Assembly (NCBI GenBank): GCA_019671005.1
Contig: CM033745.1
Location: forward strand, 14,126,921-14,190,920
Reading direction: 5' to 3'
Origin: Hibiscus mutabilis
Lineage: Eukaryota; Streptophyta; Magnoliopsida; Malvales; Malvaceae
Length of the DNA stretch: 64,000 nucleotides
Position numbers and translations under genes: made by a program. Below, piece by piece: positions 11,208 through 23,784 of this stretch. A model generated the notes under the pieces. It was not told where the DNA came from. It worked only from the letters and a program-made list of their open reading frames with translations, and did no database searches. Position 1 is the first letter of the stretch. Each line of letters begins with the position of its first letter.

Positions 11208-14200
11208 TGTAATACTCCTTTCCTGTATTCATAGCTAAATACGAGTCAGAGATATCACAAAACATTTGTAAAACCCTCTACATTTGTAACTCGGTAAAAA
11301 TTTTGATTCTTCTAAAAATATTACAATATATTTAGTTTCTATTTACAAATGTAGTTAATCGCGTATAGTTTAAATATAATATTTTAATCTTCAAATCGAG
11401 TTTAATTTCAGGCAGCAACTTATTAATTTAATTTAACTTTATATAATTAATAAAACTGCCTGATTTAAAATTCATCCAGATACCACATAAAATACAAATT
11501 CTATCAGAGCAGTCATATCATTTTAATATACATGCCAACTAGTAAATATCAAACAGTGTCAAAAGATATCTTACTAATACTAATGTACCTATTATTGATT
11601 GATGATGTCCGTTTAAGCTCCTTACTCCAACCATTTCTTCTTTCCTACGTGTAAAACAGTTACACGCTAAGTATTTACTTAGTGATGCAATAATTCGAAT
11701 TCAAGCGCAATTGTCATAATATCAATATTAATGATTAACAATGCATATGATTACCTTACCATTATATGCTAGTTAACATAAATAAATATGTATATCAAAG
11801 TGATAAGATTAGATCTTACCAATACCGTTGTCATTCCATCTGTAAGCTTTCAATGCTTACCAATACCTTTTTCCCATTTCTATCTGCAAGCTTTCAAGCT
11901 TACCTTCCTGTTTCTTTTTGATTCTTTCAATTTATTTAGCCCAAGGTATCGAATTAAGAGATTCTATGTACACGAGTCATCCCCCCATACCCAACCTTTC
12001 TTGAGTATGTATATTATTTGCACTCTACCGGGAGTGCTTAGCACCGAAGTGCTTCTGTATACTTACCGGAGTATACAATATATCCCTCATTGAGTTTTTA
12101 TGAAATTACACCGAAGTGTTTAGCACCCGTAGTAAGTCCGTATACTCAAACCATGCATGAGTATACTCCTCAATGAGTATTTATAATATTTGCACTTTAC
12201 CTGAAGTGCTTAGAATATTTATACAGCTGTTTATGACCCTATGGATATCCAACTATACCATCGAACCTCTATATCATACATTGAGCTTTGTTTCACCATT
12301 TAAGTCATCAATGGCAAGATATATTAATATATATCAACATTTATCAGTTCATAGCCGAAATAACATTCATATTATACCATCATCAATAACTAGTGATCAA
12401 TGCATTTATTTTCAACCTTTGACATATTTAAAATATGTCAAATATATGATCAATGACATAAATATCATGACAATATATAAACCAGGTAGACTATGAAACA
12501 TCCATGTATAATGTTATGTATGCATTGCACTCACCTGGGCCATTTATTAGTATGCCTCACTAAGTCATTTTTGATCATTTCCTTCATTGTACCTCGAACC
12601 TCCATTTATTCGAACTTAACTTCATAATTCAAATAAGTAAAATATTTGTTAGATCTCAATCTAACAATATCTTAGACATATTGTCCAAAATAATCATTCG
12701 AATACAAAATCTCCAAACGTTTTCCTTTCTTCCTTGTATTGTTCAAAAATTCATTATGGTCCTTAGTAACCACTTTGAACTTCCATTAACCCCTTTCAAG
12801 CTTACTAATCAACCTTAGATACAAAGTGTATCAATTCTCATTTCTGGCAGTTTGCAGTACCTCCAAAGAAATATTTCTAAAAAAAATCTATAACTCGGAA
12901 TTCGACTCCGTTTGTTCTGAAAGAAACTAGATTCGATAAGATTTTCAACTATATAAATTAATAACCCAAATTCAACTTGTACGATTTATGGAGAATTTTC
13001 AAAGCCAGTTACAGTGCTGAAATTTGGAACAGACTGGTGTTTTGTTTTCTGACCTTTCGTCACTTAAAAATTCATATCTTTTGACTCAGAACTCGAAATC
13101 AGATTCCGTTTGTTGGAAACGAAACTAGACAAACAAATCTTTACATCGGTATAAAATTCACCATCTAACCATTTTGGTAGAATTTATGGTGAATTTTCAA
13201 AGTTACTGCCATAAACCAGTTTTTCTACACAGCTTCCATAAACAACTTCAACTTTGATACTAACTTCTCCTTACTTTTATACTTTTCAATTTAGTCCAAT
13301 CACTAGCTCTAAACCACCAACTCATCACATTCTTCACCAAATAATTATTCACAATAATTCTCCTTAATTTTCCTCCTTTACCGAAATAGTCACTAAAATG
13401 CAAAGATAAGGATTCAAGCTTCTTAACTTTGCAATTTGGTCCTCAATTCAACATTACTACCTTAATTCCATTATTACAACTAAAAATCAGATTTAACCCC
13501 CATACAAAAATTCAATTTCGATTTGGTCACTTAACTTTAACAAATTGTCAAAATGGTCACTAATTCAATTCAACATCAATTTGGCATTCTAACTTCATTT
13601 TCTTATCTCTAACATCATTAATAACACAAATACACTCCAAATTCTAAAAATTCAGATTTGGTCTTTCAACTTTTCAAGTTGCCGAAATGGTCCTTACACA
13701 ATTTAACTTAGGGTTTTGCTTCCAAACAACAATTCAAGCTTACTAGATAATTATTTCAACATCACAAACCCTAAATTAAACTTGAATCCATAAACCCTAA
13801 TCATCTTCATAGAAATCAAAACATGTAAAACTTAAATCCCAACTAAATATCATGATTTTAACATCATACTAGCTTGATTTCAACTTAAATTCAATCATGA
13901 AATCATAAAAACTCAAAAGCCCCAATTTGATCCATAAACCCTAATTTCTTTCTCATGTAAATTCTCATCAATCAAGCATGGTTTCCATGAATTATTGATA
14001 TCAAAAGATAGAGCTTGAAGAGTAGAACAACTTTGTAGTTGAAGAGATTACCTTTAAACCGAGTTTCATAACTTGAATCGGGCTTGGAAAAAATTTTCTC
14101 TTTCTTTCCCTAGCCCTCACGTTTGTTGCTGGAAAAGATGAACAAATTCTTCATCTTTTCACCATTATTTTACACAAAATCTTCACCTTTTATCCAATGG

Positions 14201-15095
14201 TTGGGATTGATTTTATCATCAATCAAGGGCCAAGATATAATCTTCCATTTTCTCTTTCCAAAATTACCCTTATAACTTTTTAAATATTTCAAAATTGCCA
14301 TTGGGGCCAAATGACCAATTTGCCCTCCAACTTGTCTTTATTTACTAGTTTGTTTCCAAATTGTCATTCCATTAAAATATAACTAAATCTAGTAAGAATT
14401 CAACCAACCATAATAAAATATTCATAAAATAACATTTTATGACTTTTCCATAGCTTTTGGAATAGTCTCCAAAATTTCCATTCGATCTAATATACCGATA
14501 AATAATCCTTTACCAGAAATAAAATGTAGGATTCATCTTGAATCAAACTAAAAATATTTCCAACACTTGGAAATGACTTTTATAACCTTTCTCTATCATA
14601 TGGCAAAATTTCAAAATTTTCCAGTTCGATCCGGGTATCTGAATTCTACTTAAACTTTAACTGCGATTTCCCAATAATCGAAGTATCAGATCGAACCAAT
14701 AATTCCGCATTCGATTCACACCCTTAGGTGATCTTTTTATTTATGAAATAAAAACCCTTAACTTTTTGGAAATTACCACTTTAGTCCCCAAACTTTTCCA
14801 AAGTTTATACTTTAACCATAAAATTTTCAAAATTTACATTTTGGTCACTACCTTTTTAAACTTCAAATCTCATTCCAATTTTCCTTGGAATTCAACCAAA
14901 ATTTAAGAATACCTGATTCAATTCACTATCTATCACATGAGACCTTTAAACCTTAGAAATTTCCTTTCCAAAACCCATAATTAAAGAAATCCTAACTTTC
15001 GCATTTTTTTCATTTTAGTCACTAAGTTAGCTTTTAAGCTATTATCTTAGTGCTAAATGATCCTTAATTAACTTAGTAAATTTTGGGGTATTACA
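11208..15095. mobile_element. 3.9-kb solo LTR, probably from a Ty3/gypsy chromovirus
   Basis: The insert begins TGTAATAC and ends GTATTACA, is flanked by an exact 5-bp duplication TAATT (11203-11207, 15096-15100), and has no gag, pol, primer-binding site or second LTR. That is the signature of a solo LTR left by recombination between two LTRs. TGTAATACTCC with a very long LTR resembles the Del/Tekay chromovirus group; that assignment is from memory of the family. It splits the 3' LTR of the inner copia element, so it is the youngest layer of the nest. Confidence 0.8.
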
Positions 15096-15426
15096 TAATT
15101 CTTTTGTAAATATCTAAGTAATTTAGATATCCTATAACTCTAATCTCTTAAAGTAGTTTAGATAGCATATAACTCTTATCTACTAAGTAGTTAGATAACC
15201 TTTATCTCTTATCTTATAAGATCATATTTTATCTAGACTATTTTGAATTTTATTAGAACTCCTGTACTAAATCTATAAATAGTTGGCTTGTATGCACTCT
15301 TCAAATCAATTCAAGGAAAAACAGTGAATTAGATTGATCACTGACCAAAATACTTTTCCCTATTTTCTACACTTTATAAACATGATAAATAGGTACTTAT
15401 AAAACATATTTTATCGTTGTAGATTT

Positions 15427-16228
15427 ATGGCAAACACATTATCATTGCGATCTGTCCTTGAGAAGGACAAATTAAATGGCTTGAACTTCCTTGACTGGTT
15501 CCGCAATTTGAAGATTATCCTCAAACAAGAACGGAAACTAACAGTCATCGAAGAACCTGTCCCTAAAAAGCCAGTAGATGATGCCTCTAAAGATGAATTG
15601 GAAGCCTTTGAAAAATACTCAAGTGACATGGTAGATGTCGGTTGTTTAATGCTTGCGACCATGACCCATGGGCTTCAGAAGCAACATGAAGACATGGTTC
15701 CCTATGAGATGGTTAAAAATCTCAAGGAATTATATGAGGGGAAAGCTCGTTAAGAGAGGAATGAGACCTCTAAGGATTTGTTTTGATGCAAGATGATTGA
15801 GGAAACTCCAGTGGGAACTCATGTTCTCAAAATGATAGGGTATATTCAGACCCTGAAAAAGTTGGGCTTCCTTCTAAGTGTTGAATTGGCTACTGGTGTT
15901 ATCCTGCAATCATTGCCGGATAGTTTTAATCAGTTTGTTCTTAATTTCAATATGAATGAAATTAACAAATCGTTGCCCCAGTTGCTTGGTCTGTTAAGAA
16001 CAGCAGAGAACAATATGAAAAGGTTGGCTGCAAACCTATTCTGATGGTCCGAAAAGATAACAGAAAAAGAAAGCCCAACACCAAGGCAAAGCCAAAGCCC
16101 AACAAAGGAAATGCTGCATTGAAACCCAAAAGAGGAGTTGCAAAAGAAGGAAAGTGTTTTCATTGCAACAATGCTGGACATTGGAAGAGAAACTGTCTTG
16201 TCTATCTTGAGGACATCAAAAAGGCAAG
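15427..16228 (+). pseudogene. outer copia gag remnant
   Basis: Starts at ATG 15427 (MANTLSLRSVLEKDKLNG), a typical copia Gag opening, and continues with the DELEAFEKYSSDMVDVGCLM region. A TAA at 15751 breaks the frame after LYEGKAR, and further frame changes follow. A zinc knuckle of CX2CX4HX4C form (CFHCNNAGHWKRNC) sits near 16155-16196. The frame then runs into an inverted copy of its own N-terminal half (16235-16450). Gag would form the virus-like particle. Confidence 0.82.
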
Positions 16229-16234
16229 AGAAAG

Positions 16235-16450
16235 CCTTAGAGGTCTCATACCTCTCTTGACGAGCTTGCCCTTTATATAATTCCTTGAGATTTTTAACCA
16301 TCTCATAGGGAACCATGTCTTCATGTTGCTTCTGAAGCTCAGGGGTCATGGTCGCAAGCATTAAACAACCGACATCTACCATGTCACTTGAGTATTTTTC
16401 AAAGGCTTCCAATTCATCTTTAGAGGTATCATCTGCTGGATTTTTAGGGA
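16235..16450 (-). repeat. inverted duplicate of the gag segment 15560-15775
   Basis: The reverse complement of 16235-16450 aligns end to end with 15560-15775 (both 216 bp) with about ten differences. The inverted copy reads through where the forward copy has a stop (QERYETS in place of a stop), so it derives from a less decayed gag. The arms are about 460 bp apart, and transcripts could fold into a long hairpin. Confidence 0.85.
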
Positions 16451-16469
16451 CATGTTATCAGATATTTAT

Positions 16470-19400
16470 GTTATTGATATTAATATATCAACATCTACTT
16501 CTTGGGTATTAGATACTGGTTGTGGTTCTCACATTTGTACTTCTGTACAGGACTAAAAAGAAGTAGAAAATTGGCAAAATGAGATGTGGACCTACGAGTT
16601 GAAAATGGAGCAAGAGTTGTTGTATTAGCTGTAGGAACATATACTTTGTCATTACCTAGTGGACTTGTTTTAGATTTAGAGGATTGTTATTCCGTACCTA
16701 GTTTGATTAAAAACATTATTTCAATTTCTTGTTTTGACAAGATTGGTTTTGAGATTATTATTAAGAATAATAGTTGTTCTTTTTCCCTCAATAATGTTTT
16801 TTATGGTACGACTCAATTAATCAATGGTCTCTATATCTTAGATCAAGACAATTCCATATATAACATAAATACGAAAAGATCAAAAACAAATGACTCTAAT
16901 CAAACTTACCTTTGGCATTGTCGCTTGGGTCATATAAGTGAGAAAAGCATATCAAAACTTCATAAAAGATAGATTTTTGGATTCTTTTGTTTTCGAGCAA
17001 ATAGATATTTGTGAACCTTGCTTAATGGAAAAAATAACCAAATCACCGTTTGACGGTAAAAACGAACGAGCAAGTGATTTATTAGGTATAATACATAATG
17101 ATGTATGTGGACCGATGAATACACAAGCCATATGAGGGTTTCAATACTTTATTACTTTCACTTACGACTTCGGTAGATATGGGTGCGTTTACCTAATGCA
17201 TCATAAATCTGAAGCCCTTGAAAAGTTCAAGGAATTTAAGAATAAAGTACAAAACCAATTAGGAAAGAGTATCAAAGCTCTTCGATCAGATCGAGGAGGA
17301 GAATGCTTAAGCCTAGAGTTTGATGAACTTCTTAAAGGATGCGGGATTGTCTCACAACTTACACCTCCAGGTACTCCACAACACAATGAAGTCTCTGAAA
17401 GGAGAAATAGAACATTGTTAAACATGGTTCGATCAATGATGGGTCATGCTGATCTTCCAACTTCTTTTTGGGGACATGCGCTAGAAACAACTGCTTTCAC
17501 ACTAAATCTTGTTCCATCTAAATAGATTCAAAAGACACCATATGAGATGTGGAATGGGAAACGTCCTAGTATGTCTTTCATGAAAATTTGGGGATGCGAA
17601 GTTTATGTTAAACATCAGATGTCTACAAAACTCGAACCTAAATCTCATAAGTGTAATTTTGTAGGGTATCCTAAAGAAACAAAAGGATACTATTTCTTCA
17701 ATCCATCTGAGAACAAAGTGTTTGTTGCTCGAACGGGAGTCTTCATCGAAAGAAAATTTATTTTCAAAAAAGGAAGTGAGAGAAATATTAAACTTGAGGA
17801 AATTCAAGATCAACCACAGATCACTGAACCAGAGATTGAACAACAATAAGTTCCACAAATAGTTGAGGAACATCCAATCATTCTTGAAACGCAATCACTG
17901 CGAATGTCTATGAGAGAACGCAATGCGCCTGAGAGATATAGATTTCTTGTCACATTGCATAGAGATGTTCTTCTCATGGACCAAGATGAGCCTAATACTT
18001 ATCGGGAAGCATTGGAGGCCCAGATTCTGAGAAATGGCTAGAAGCCATGAAATCCGAGATGGATTCTATGTCAGAAAACCAAGTATGGACTTTGGTTGAC
18101 CCACCCGAAGGAATTAAGCCTATAGGGTGCAAATGGGTTTTCAAAAAGAAAACCAACATGGATGGCAATATACAAACATACAAATGGCGATTGGTCGCTA
18201 AGGGATTTCGTCAAATTTATGGTATAGACTATAATGAAACCTTTTCCCATGTTGCTATGTTTAAATCTATCCGGATATTGGTTGCAATAGCTGCATATTA
18301 TGATTATGAAATCTGCCAAATGGATGTCAAAACCGCTTTCCTTAATGGAAAATTAGATGAGGATGTATACATGACACAACTTGAGGGTTTTTTCGATCTA
18401 AAAGATACCCTAAAAGTATGCAAGCTACAAAGATCCATTTATGGGTTGAAGCAAGCTTCTCAAAGTTAGAATATTCGTTTTAATGAGGCAATCAAAGAGT
18501 TTGGTCTCATGAAAAATGAAGATGAGCTATGTGTTTTCAATAAAACTAGTGGGAGCACTGTTACATTCTTGGTATTGTATGTGCATGACATACTAATAAT
18601 AGGAAATGACATGCCTACCTTACAGTCTGTAAAGACTTGGTTAGGAAAATGTTTTTCTATGAAAGACTTGGGTGAAGCAACCTACATATTAGGAGTCAAG
18701 ATCTATAGAGATAGATCAAGACGACTTCTAGGACTAAGTCAAAATACATACATAGATAAAGTACTGAAAAGATTCAGTATGGAAGAATCTAAAAGAGGAT
18801 TTTTACCTATGAGACATGATATTTCACTCTCGAAGGAAATGTGTCCTTCAACACCTCAAGAGAGAGAGAGCGCATGAGTAAGATTCTATATGCTTCGGCC
18901 ATTGGATCTATCATGTATGTCATGCTATGTACACGTCCGGATGTATCATATGCACTAAGTATGACAAGTCGATACCAAGTAGATCCCGATGAAGGTCATT
19001 GGGTTGCAGTAAAAAACATCCTTAAGTACTTAAGAAGAACTAAGGATACATTCCTTATGTATGGAGGTTGGGAAGAGCTAAGTATAAAAAGTTATACCGA
19101 TGCAAGCTTCCAAACTGATAAGGATGATTCTCGATCGCAATTGGGTTTTATGTTTTGCCTTAATGGAGGTGCTGTGAGCTGGAAAAGTTCAAAGCAAGAT
19201 ACATTAGCAGATTCTACAACAGAAGCCGAGTATATTGCAGTAAGCGATGCTGCAAAAGAGGCTATTTGGATCAAAAAGTTTGTATTTAAACTAGGGGTTG
19301 TGCCTAACATATCAAATGCTATAAATCTACGTTGTGACAAAAACAGAGCCATCGCACAAGCAAAAGAACCCAGATCTCACCAGCGATCCAAACACATACT

Positions 19401-19569
19401 TAGGCGTTACCATCTCATTCGTGAAATTATTGATCGAGGAGACATAGAAATATACAAAGTACCAATATATGACAATATCGCCGATCCACTAACAAAGCCT
19501 CTGACGCAGCAAAAGCATGAACGTCACACTAAGTTTCTTGGTATTAGATACATGAGTGATTGGTCTTAG
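16470..19569 (+). pseudogene. outer copia pol remnant
   Basis: Protease motif WVLDTGCGSHIC lies at 16503-16538. Gag-pre-integrase (LWHCRLGH) is near 16910. Integrase core follows (NDVCGP, RSDRGGE, HNEVSERRNR, 17090-17410), with a TAG at 17523. Reverse transcriptase spans about 18047-18900 with the QMDVKTAFLNG motif; its catalytic box reads YVHD, since the codon at 18584-18586 is CAT instead of GAT. RNase H (STTEAEYIA) is near 19216, and the frame ends at 19569. Several stops and frame changes plus the altered catalytic aspartate mean no active polymerase. Confidence 0.87.
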
Positions 19570-19583
19570 TGCTAGTGGGAGAT

Positions 19584-21077
19584 TGTTAGAGTATGCGCAA
19601 AGACCAACCGTGAGATGGTTGTAAAAGACATACTTATTTTATCTTGTTTATTAATATAAAGCCATTATTATTATTTTAGTCTTATTCTGTGTATCTATAA
19701 ATAAACTGAATTATAATAAAGTCCTTAGAATAATATAGTTATTCTTGAATGTCCTTGGTCAAGAATTATTGTGGGCTTGGACAACAATAATGTATTAAGA
19801 CTAATATGTAGTTGATTGATGACAAAGTGTTGTCATTGACATGGAGATGTCAAAATCAATACATAAGTATGTGTTAGGGAACAACGTACTGGACTGACCC
19901 GCTATGAGCATGTTTCTTGGATTATTATGTGACATCCACAACATTGCTTATGGTGATAACTACATGTATGATCCTTAGACTTGAGATCATCATTATTTCA
20001 ACATCGTGAGTGACATATTTTGATACGGTCAAATGTGTGTCGTAACTGACTACACTATAAAGACTGATATTGGATATGTCATAATCCATGTAGCGAAATA
20101 TGGTTGATCAAGATAGGATTTGTCCCTCCTACATAATATGAGTAATATCATAGGCCACTTGATTGAGTGAGACTAGAAAATGCATGGCCATGCTCGAATA
20201 AATTGATATGAGATATCATAATTATTCATTTATAATAGACTACTCAAGATTTCAAGAAATATTAGATGGACTATACAAGTGTGACTAATCCATAACTTGT
20301 GTCCGATCTAGATATGAGGATAAAAGGATGAAATAAATAAAAGAAGTTAATCACGAAAAAAAGTTAAATCGAACCACGATTTCATATAACTTAAGTAGCA
20401 ATGATGTATTGCTAGATGCCACTCATTGCTTGTAATATTAGAATTGTTCTGGATATTACTGCTAACATTACATGAACCTACAAGGGTCACACCCTATGAT
20501 TGAAACGAACAAATATCGATTAGATAGCATGTATACAAACTTGTTGTACACGTAATTAGTGAGAAACCGAAATTGTTATAATTATTGTAATTATGGATAA
20601 TTTCGTTTATATATATATATATGTTAATATTTGATAAGTTATTGTAATTATAAAATATTATTAAAGTATATATATTTCTCTAAAATAAACCTAGTTAAAG
20701 TAGAATCAGATTCTACATATTTAATTATATTCGGTTAAATATATTGTATATTTAAGAATACGAATTTAATTAGAATTAGGTTTTTAAATGCTATATAAAG
20801 GCATAAAGTCTAGCAGCCATTCATCCCTAATTTTTGAAAAGCCTCTCTAATAGTTAGAGAAGAGAAAATATTGTTCGTTTCATTCGAGTGGACTGCGCAA
20901 ACAATTCGGATTTGATTTGGTTATTCCGAATTCCCTACGGATTTCCAGATTCCAGATTTATTAAGGTAATGTTTCATCCTTTATCACCCCAAATTTGTCC
21001 CTTGTACATGGATCACTAGTGGATTACGCCGGATAATTTTTCCGCTGCGCCATGGGGTGTACCGGTGTTTCCCAATA
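19584..21077 (+). repeat. 3' LTR of the outer copia element
   Basis: Direct copy of 4389-5901, starting TGTTAGAGTATG right after the purine tract and ending CCCAATA. The terminal CA has become TA. Confidence 0.87.
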
Positions 21078-21698
21078 GCTCTTTCTTCACTTTTTTTGCA
21101 TTAGCTGGCGATCAGTAATCAATTAGCTTTTGGTTGTCGATCGCTGATGTTTTTTATTTTTTTCTTGTTTTTATATTTTAATAAGAATCTCTGCCTTTGT
21201 GGCACGCATTTTTCTCTATTCTTGTGATACGTTTTTCTTTGTTTTTTGTAGTTTGTTTCATTTGTCATTGTGGTATGATTTCAGCATACCTTGGTGACCG
21301 GTTGGTACTCGCACAAAGATCTTTACGGCGCTAATATCTAATTATGGTTCTGCCGGTGCTCTTGCAAAGATGGATCCCCACTTGGTTGATGGTTGGTTGC
21401 CGATGTAATCAGTCCTGGGTAGCGGAACTTTCTGCCTGATAGTTTGGGTCGCTCACCACTCCTTTTCACCCATTATGCGTCTCGATTGGATAGAGACAAT
21501 GAGATTCAGGAAAGCTTCTGAATTTTGATAGTATGATTATCTCTATGAAAGTATTCACTTTTCTTTGTTTTTGGGTTGTAAGAGTTTTTGGTAGATTATT
21601 CCTATTATTCTTCTTCCTAGATGCGTTGTAATTGTATTATCTTCTATGGTTTTAATAAAATTCAGTGGCTATTGTTCAAAAAATAGTACGAGACACTA

Positions 21699-23467
21699 AA
21701 TTCTTTAAATAAAGTTTAAAATTCGAATATAAATGTTATGAACAAAGCAAATTAAGTTGGAAAGATCACCCCATAATAAGCTTCTACAATACTCAATCTA
21801 AATTAGTCAATCAAATATCTGCAATACATGATCTTGATTAGTCGACTAACGAGCTGAATACCGGTGGCTAAAAGACGGTACTCGATGCATGTGATGATGA
21901 GTTTTGGGATGAAAATAAAACAATGTTCATCTTCCATAATAATAATAGTATAGATTTCGAACCAACAGTGTACATGATTAAAGGATGTAATTAAGGAGGA
22001 AAGGCCTTGTAAGATAGATTATTGACAGATACAATATGATTGAAGTGATACTCACACATGGGAATCTCCATTTTTTCTGCGCAATTATTTGTTAATGCAC
22101 GTGGAATGATTGACCAAATCTCACGCTGACAATCAATATGCACCCATTATTTAATAACCGGGGAAAGTTGAAGAATTGCAGCAAGTTCCAAGCTACCAAC
22201 TTGATGGATCTTTGGATGTAGAGCAACTGTATTGAGAATATGACCGATATAGTTAGGGAATATCTCTTTCTATGTGAAAAATATGTGAGCAATTGTTTGC
22301 TACATGTGCCTAATACCTTTTTTTAATGACCAATTTGTTAGTTTAGAAATGTTTTTTTAATCCAAATATTAAGTTTTGAATTGGAGTAATATTTAAATTT
22401 GTTTCTACATGAGATTCATAAGAATAAGATTATTGAACTTTTTAAAATTTTAGTTAGACTCCTTATTTTTTTTGAAAATTATCATTAAGCCTCTCAAAGT
22501 ATTTGAAGTTTTCATTAGGTCCTCAAAAGTTTTAAAAATTTTCATTAAAGTTTGCAATCTTGAAAACTTTTATTTGATCTCATTTTTTTTTGAAAATTCA
22601 TTAATATATCCTTATTAAAATAAGTTAATGATTTTTTTTCTCTTTTATACTCTTTTCTATAGTTTATATGAAACTTTTATTCTTATAAAATGGGTATTTG
22701 CTAGATTATTGTTAAACAAGTGTAACAAACTAAAGTATCGTCAATAATCTTTAGAGCAAGTGGTTAAAGCTCTCGCAAAAATTCTTCTCTCCCTTTAAGT
22801 AGAAATTGTTCAAAATTAAAAACTAAAAAATCGAGTTTCTCGCAAACAATATGTTTGACAACATCAAAAAAAATTCAATTGTTTTCATCATTTAATTTAC
22901 GAATGACTTAATGCGCCATTTGTCTCCTAATGTTTACTACTCTTCTCATCTTGGTACCTAACGCATTTTTTGGCTCATGTGCCCTTAACATTACGCTAGA
23001 GACGTTATCCAAATTACCTCAACCGTTTAAATTTTTTGTGACCAATACTATCACCTCACGTCAACGTCCCTATTTATTTTTTAATTTTCAAATAATATAA
23101 AATTAAAATATTAATTAATTTAGTTTTATTTTTCTTCTTCTGAAACTACCCTTGATCGAGTTTCCCACTTTCCCTCCCTTACTCGCCACGTCAACATGAT
23201 TGTTTTTGCTCAAATAAATTCGTTTTACATATGATTATATGAATGGCTAATGTCCTCCCATTAAATTTGAGGGAAAGGAAAGGATTGTATGTCAACAGAA
23301 GTTTTTAACCGCTTAATTTAAGTTGTGTTGACTAAAAAACGATTATTTAAATGGTCACAAACTTTCATTCGTTAGTGCGTTCAATAATATTTACACTTAC
23401 AACACCTAGGGGGAAAAAGAAAAAAAACTTGTCAAAAATTAGGAAAAACAGCTTCGTATATCCATCA
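21699..23467. other. AT-rich intergenic DNA
   Basis: No gene seen. 22340-22620 holds irregular, loosely repeated A/T runs with AAAATTTTCATTAAG-like words. Short open frames on both strands look random. Confidence 0.45.
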
Positions 23468-23778
23468 TCATCGTTCATGCGGAATGCAAGTAGTATTCAA
23501 CTTAGACGTTAGAGCGATGAAAGCATCTTCTTTGCAGGGAATCGTGGTCCGCCCATCGGATGATTGAAACCGAACTCTTCCTCCGCATGGTTCAGCAATA
23601 CAGCAAACGAAGGGTGGTTCAAATACGAGATCGGAACCACGAATCGTTTTCGTTGTTCCTCTCCAACATAAACAGCAACATGGCCCCTGGGCACGTCCGG
23701 TTGTTTATGAGAGAAACCCGAGTGGTATTTCAAAAGTTGCCGGGAGCCGTGGATCATTGCTGGCAAACGGAAACCCAT
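23468..23778 (-). pseudogene. SAUR gene with a single-base deletion near the 3' end
   Basis: ATG at 23778 (MGFRLPAMIHGSRQLL), then a complete SAUR core: DVPRGHVAVYVGE, RFVVPISYLNHPSF, HAEEEFGFNHPMGG. Immediately after NHPMGG, near 23549, one base is missing relative to the conserved codons for LTIPC. The translated frame turns into an unrelated 14-residue tail and stops at 23509, while the next frame continues as TIPCKEDAFIAL and on to a stop at 23468-23470. The full span of 311 nt is one short of 104 codons, exactly what a 1-base loss predicts. TATAAATA lies at 23865-23872. It may be a young pseudogene, a variant tail that still works, or an assembly error. Confidence 0.8.
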
Positions 23779-23784
23779 ATTTGA

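Larger units (their letters stand above)
7438..15371 (+). mobile_element. Ty1/copia retrotransposon (inner copy) in the leader of the outer one
   Basis: Begins TGTAGATAATTG and ends TTTTCTACA, with an exact 5-bp target duplication CTTTA at 7433-7437 and 15372-15376. The 5' LTR is 7438-7742. The 3' LTR is split: 11176-11207 and 15101-15371 (15096-15100 being the duplicated TAATT), separated by a solo LTR. LTR copies differ by roughly seven substitutions and two single-base gaps over about 275 compared bases, so this insertion is fairly young. Gag is essentially missing and pol is broken. Confidence 0.9.
4389..21077 (+). mobile_element. Ty1/copia retrotransposon (outer copy), itself interrupted
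   Basis: Two direct LTRs (4389-5901 and 19584-21077) enclose a primer-binding site, gag and pol in copia order (protease, integrase, reverse transcriptase, RNase H). A purine-rich tract (GTGGGAGAT) precedes the 3' LTR. The leader is interrupted at 7433-15376 by a second copia element. Flanking pentamers (GTACT left, GCTCT right) are only partly alike, so the target duplication is decayed or was never exact. The coding region carries many stops and frameshifts, so the copy is dead. Confidence 0.88.
4321..21698 (+). mobile_element. 5'-truncated LINE, split by nested retrotransposons
   Basis: A 15-bp direct repeat, TAGTCCGAGACACTA at 4321-4335 and TAGTACGAGACACTA at 21684-21698 (one mismatch), brackets the whole nest. 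The element ends at 21683 in a short A run (CAAAAAA) just before the right repeat, after a T-rich 3' region with AATAAAATT, as in plant LINE 3' ends. Its own sequence is only 4336-4388 and 21078-21683 (about 660 bp), so it is a 5'-truncated copy with no reverse transcriptase left. The copia element at 4389-21077 lies inside it. The LINE assignment rests on the A tail and the long target duplication; no coding domain is present. Confidence 0.65.

Noticed and set aside
11788..12496. Two frames of about 100 codons in the solo LTR
   Set aside because: They are Tyr/Ile/Leu-rich translations of AT-rich LTR sequence with no domain, and no LTR-encoded protein is known for this group.
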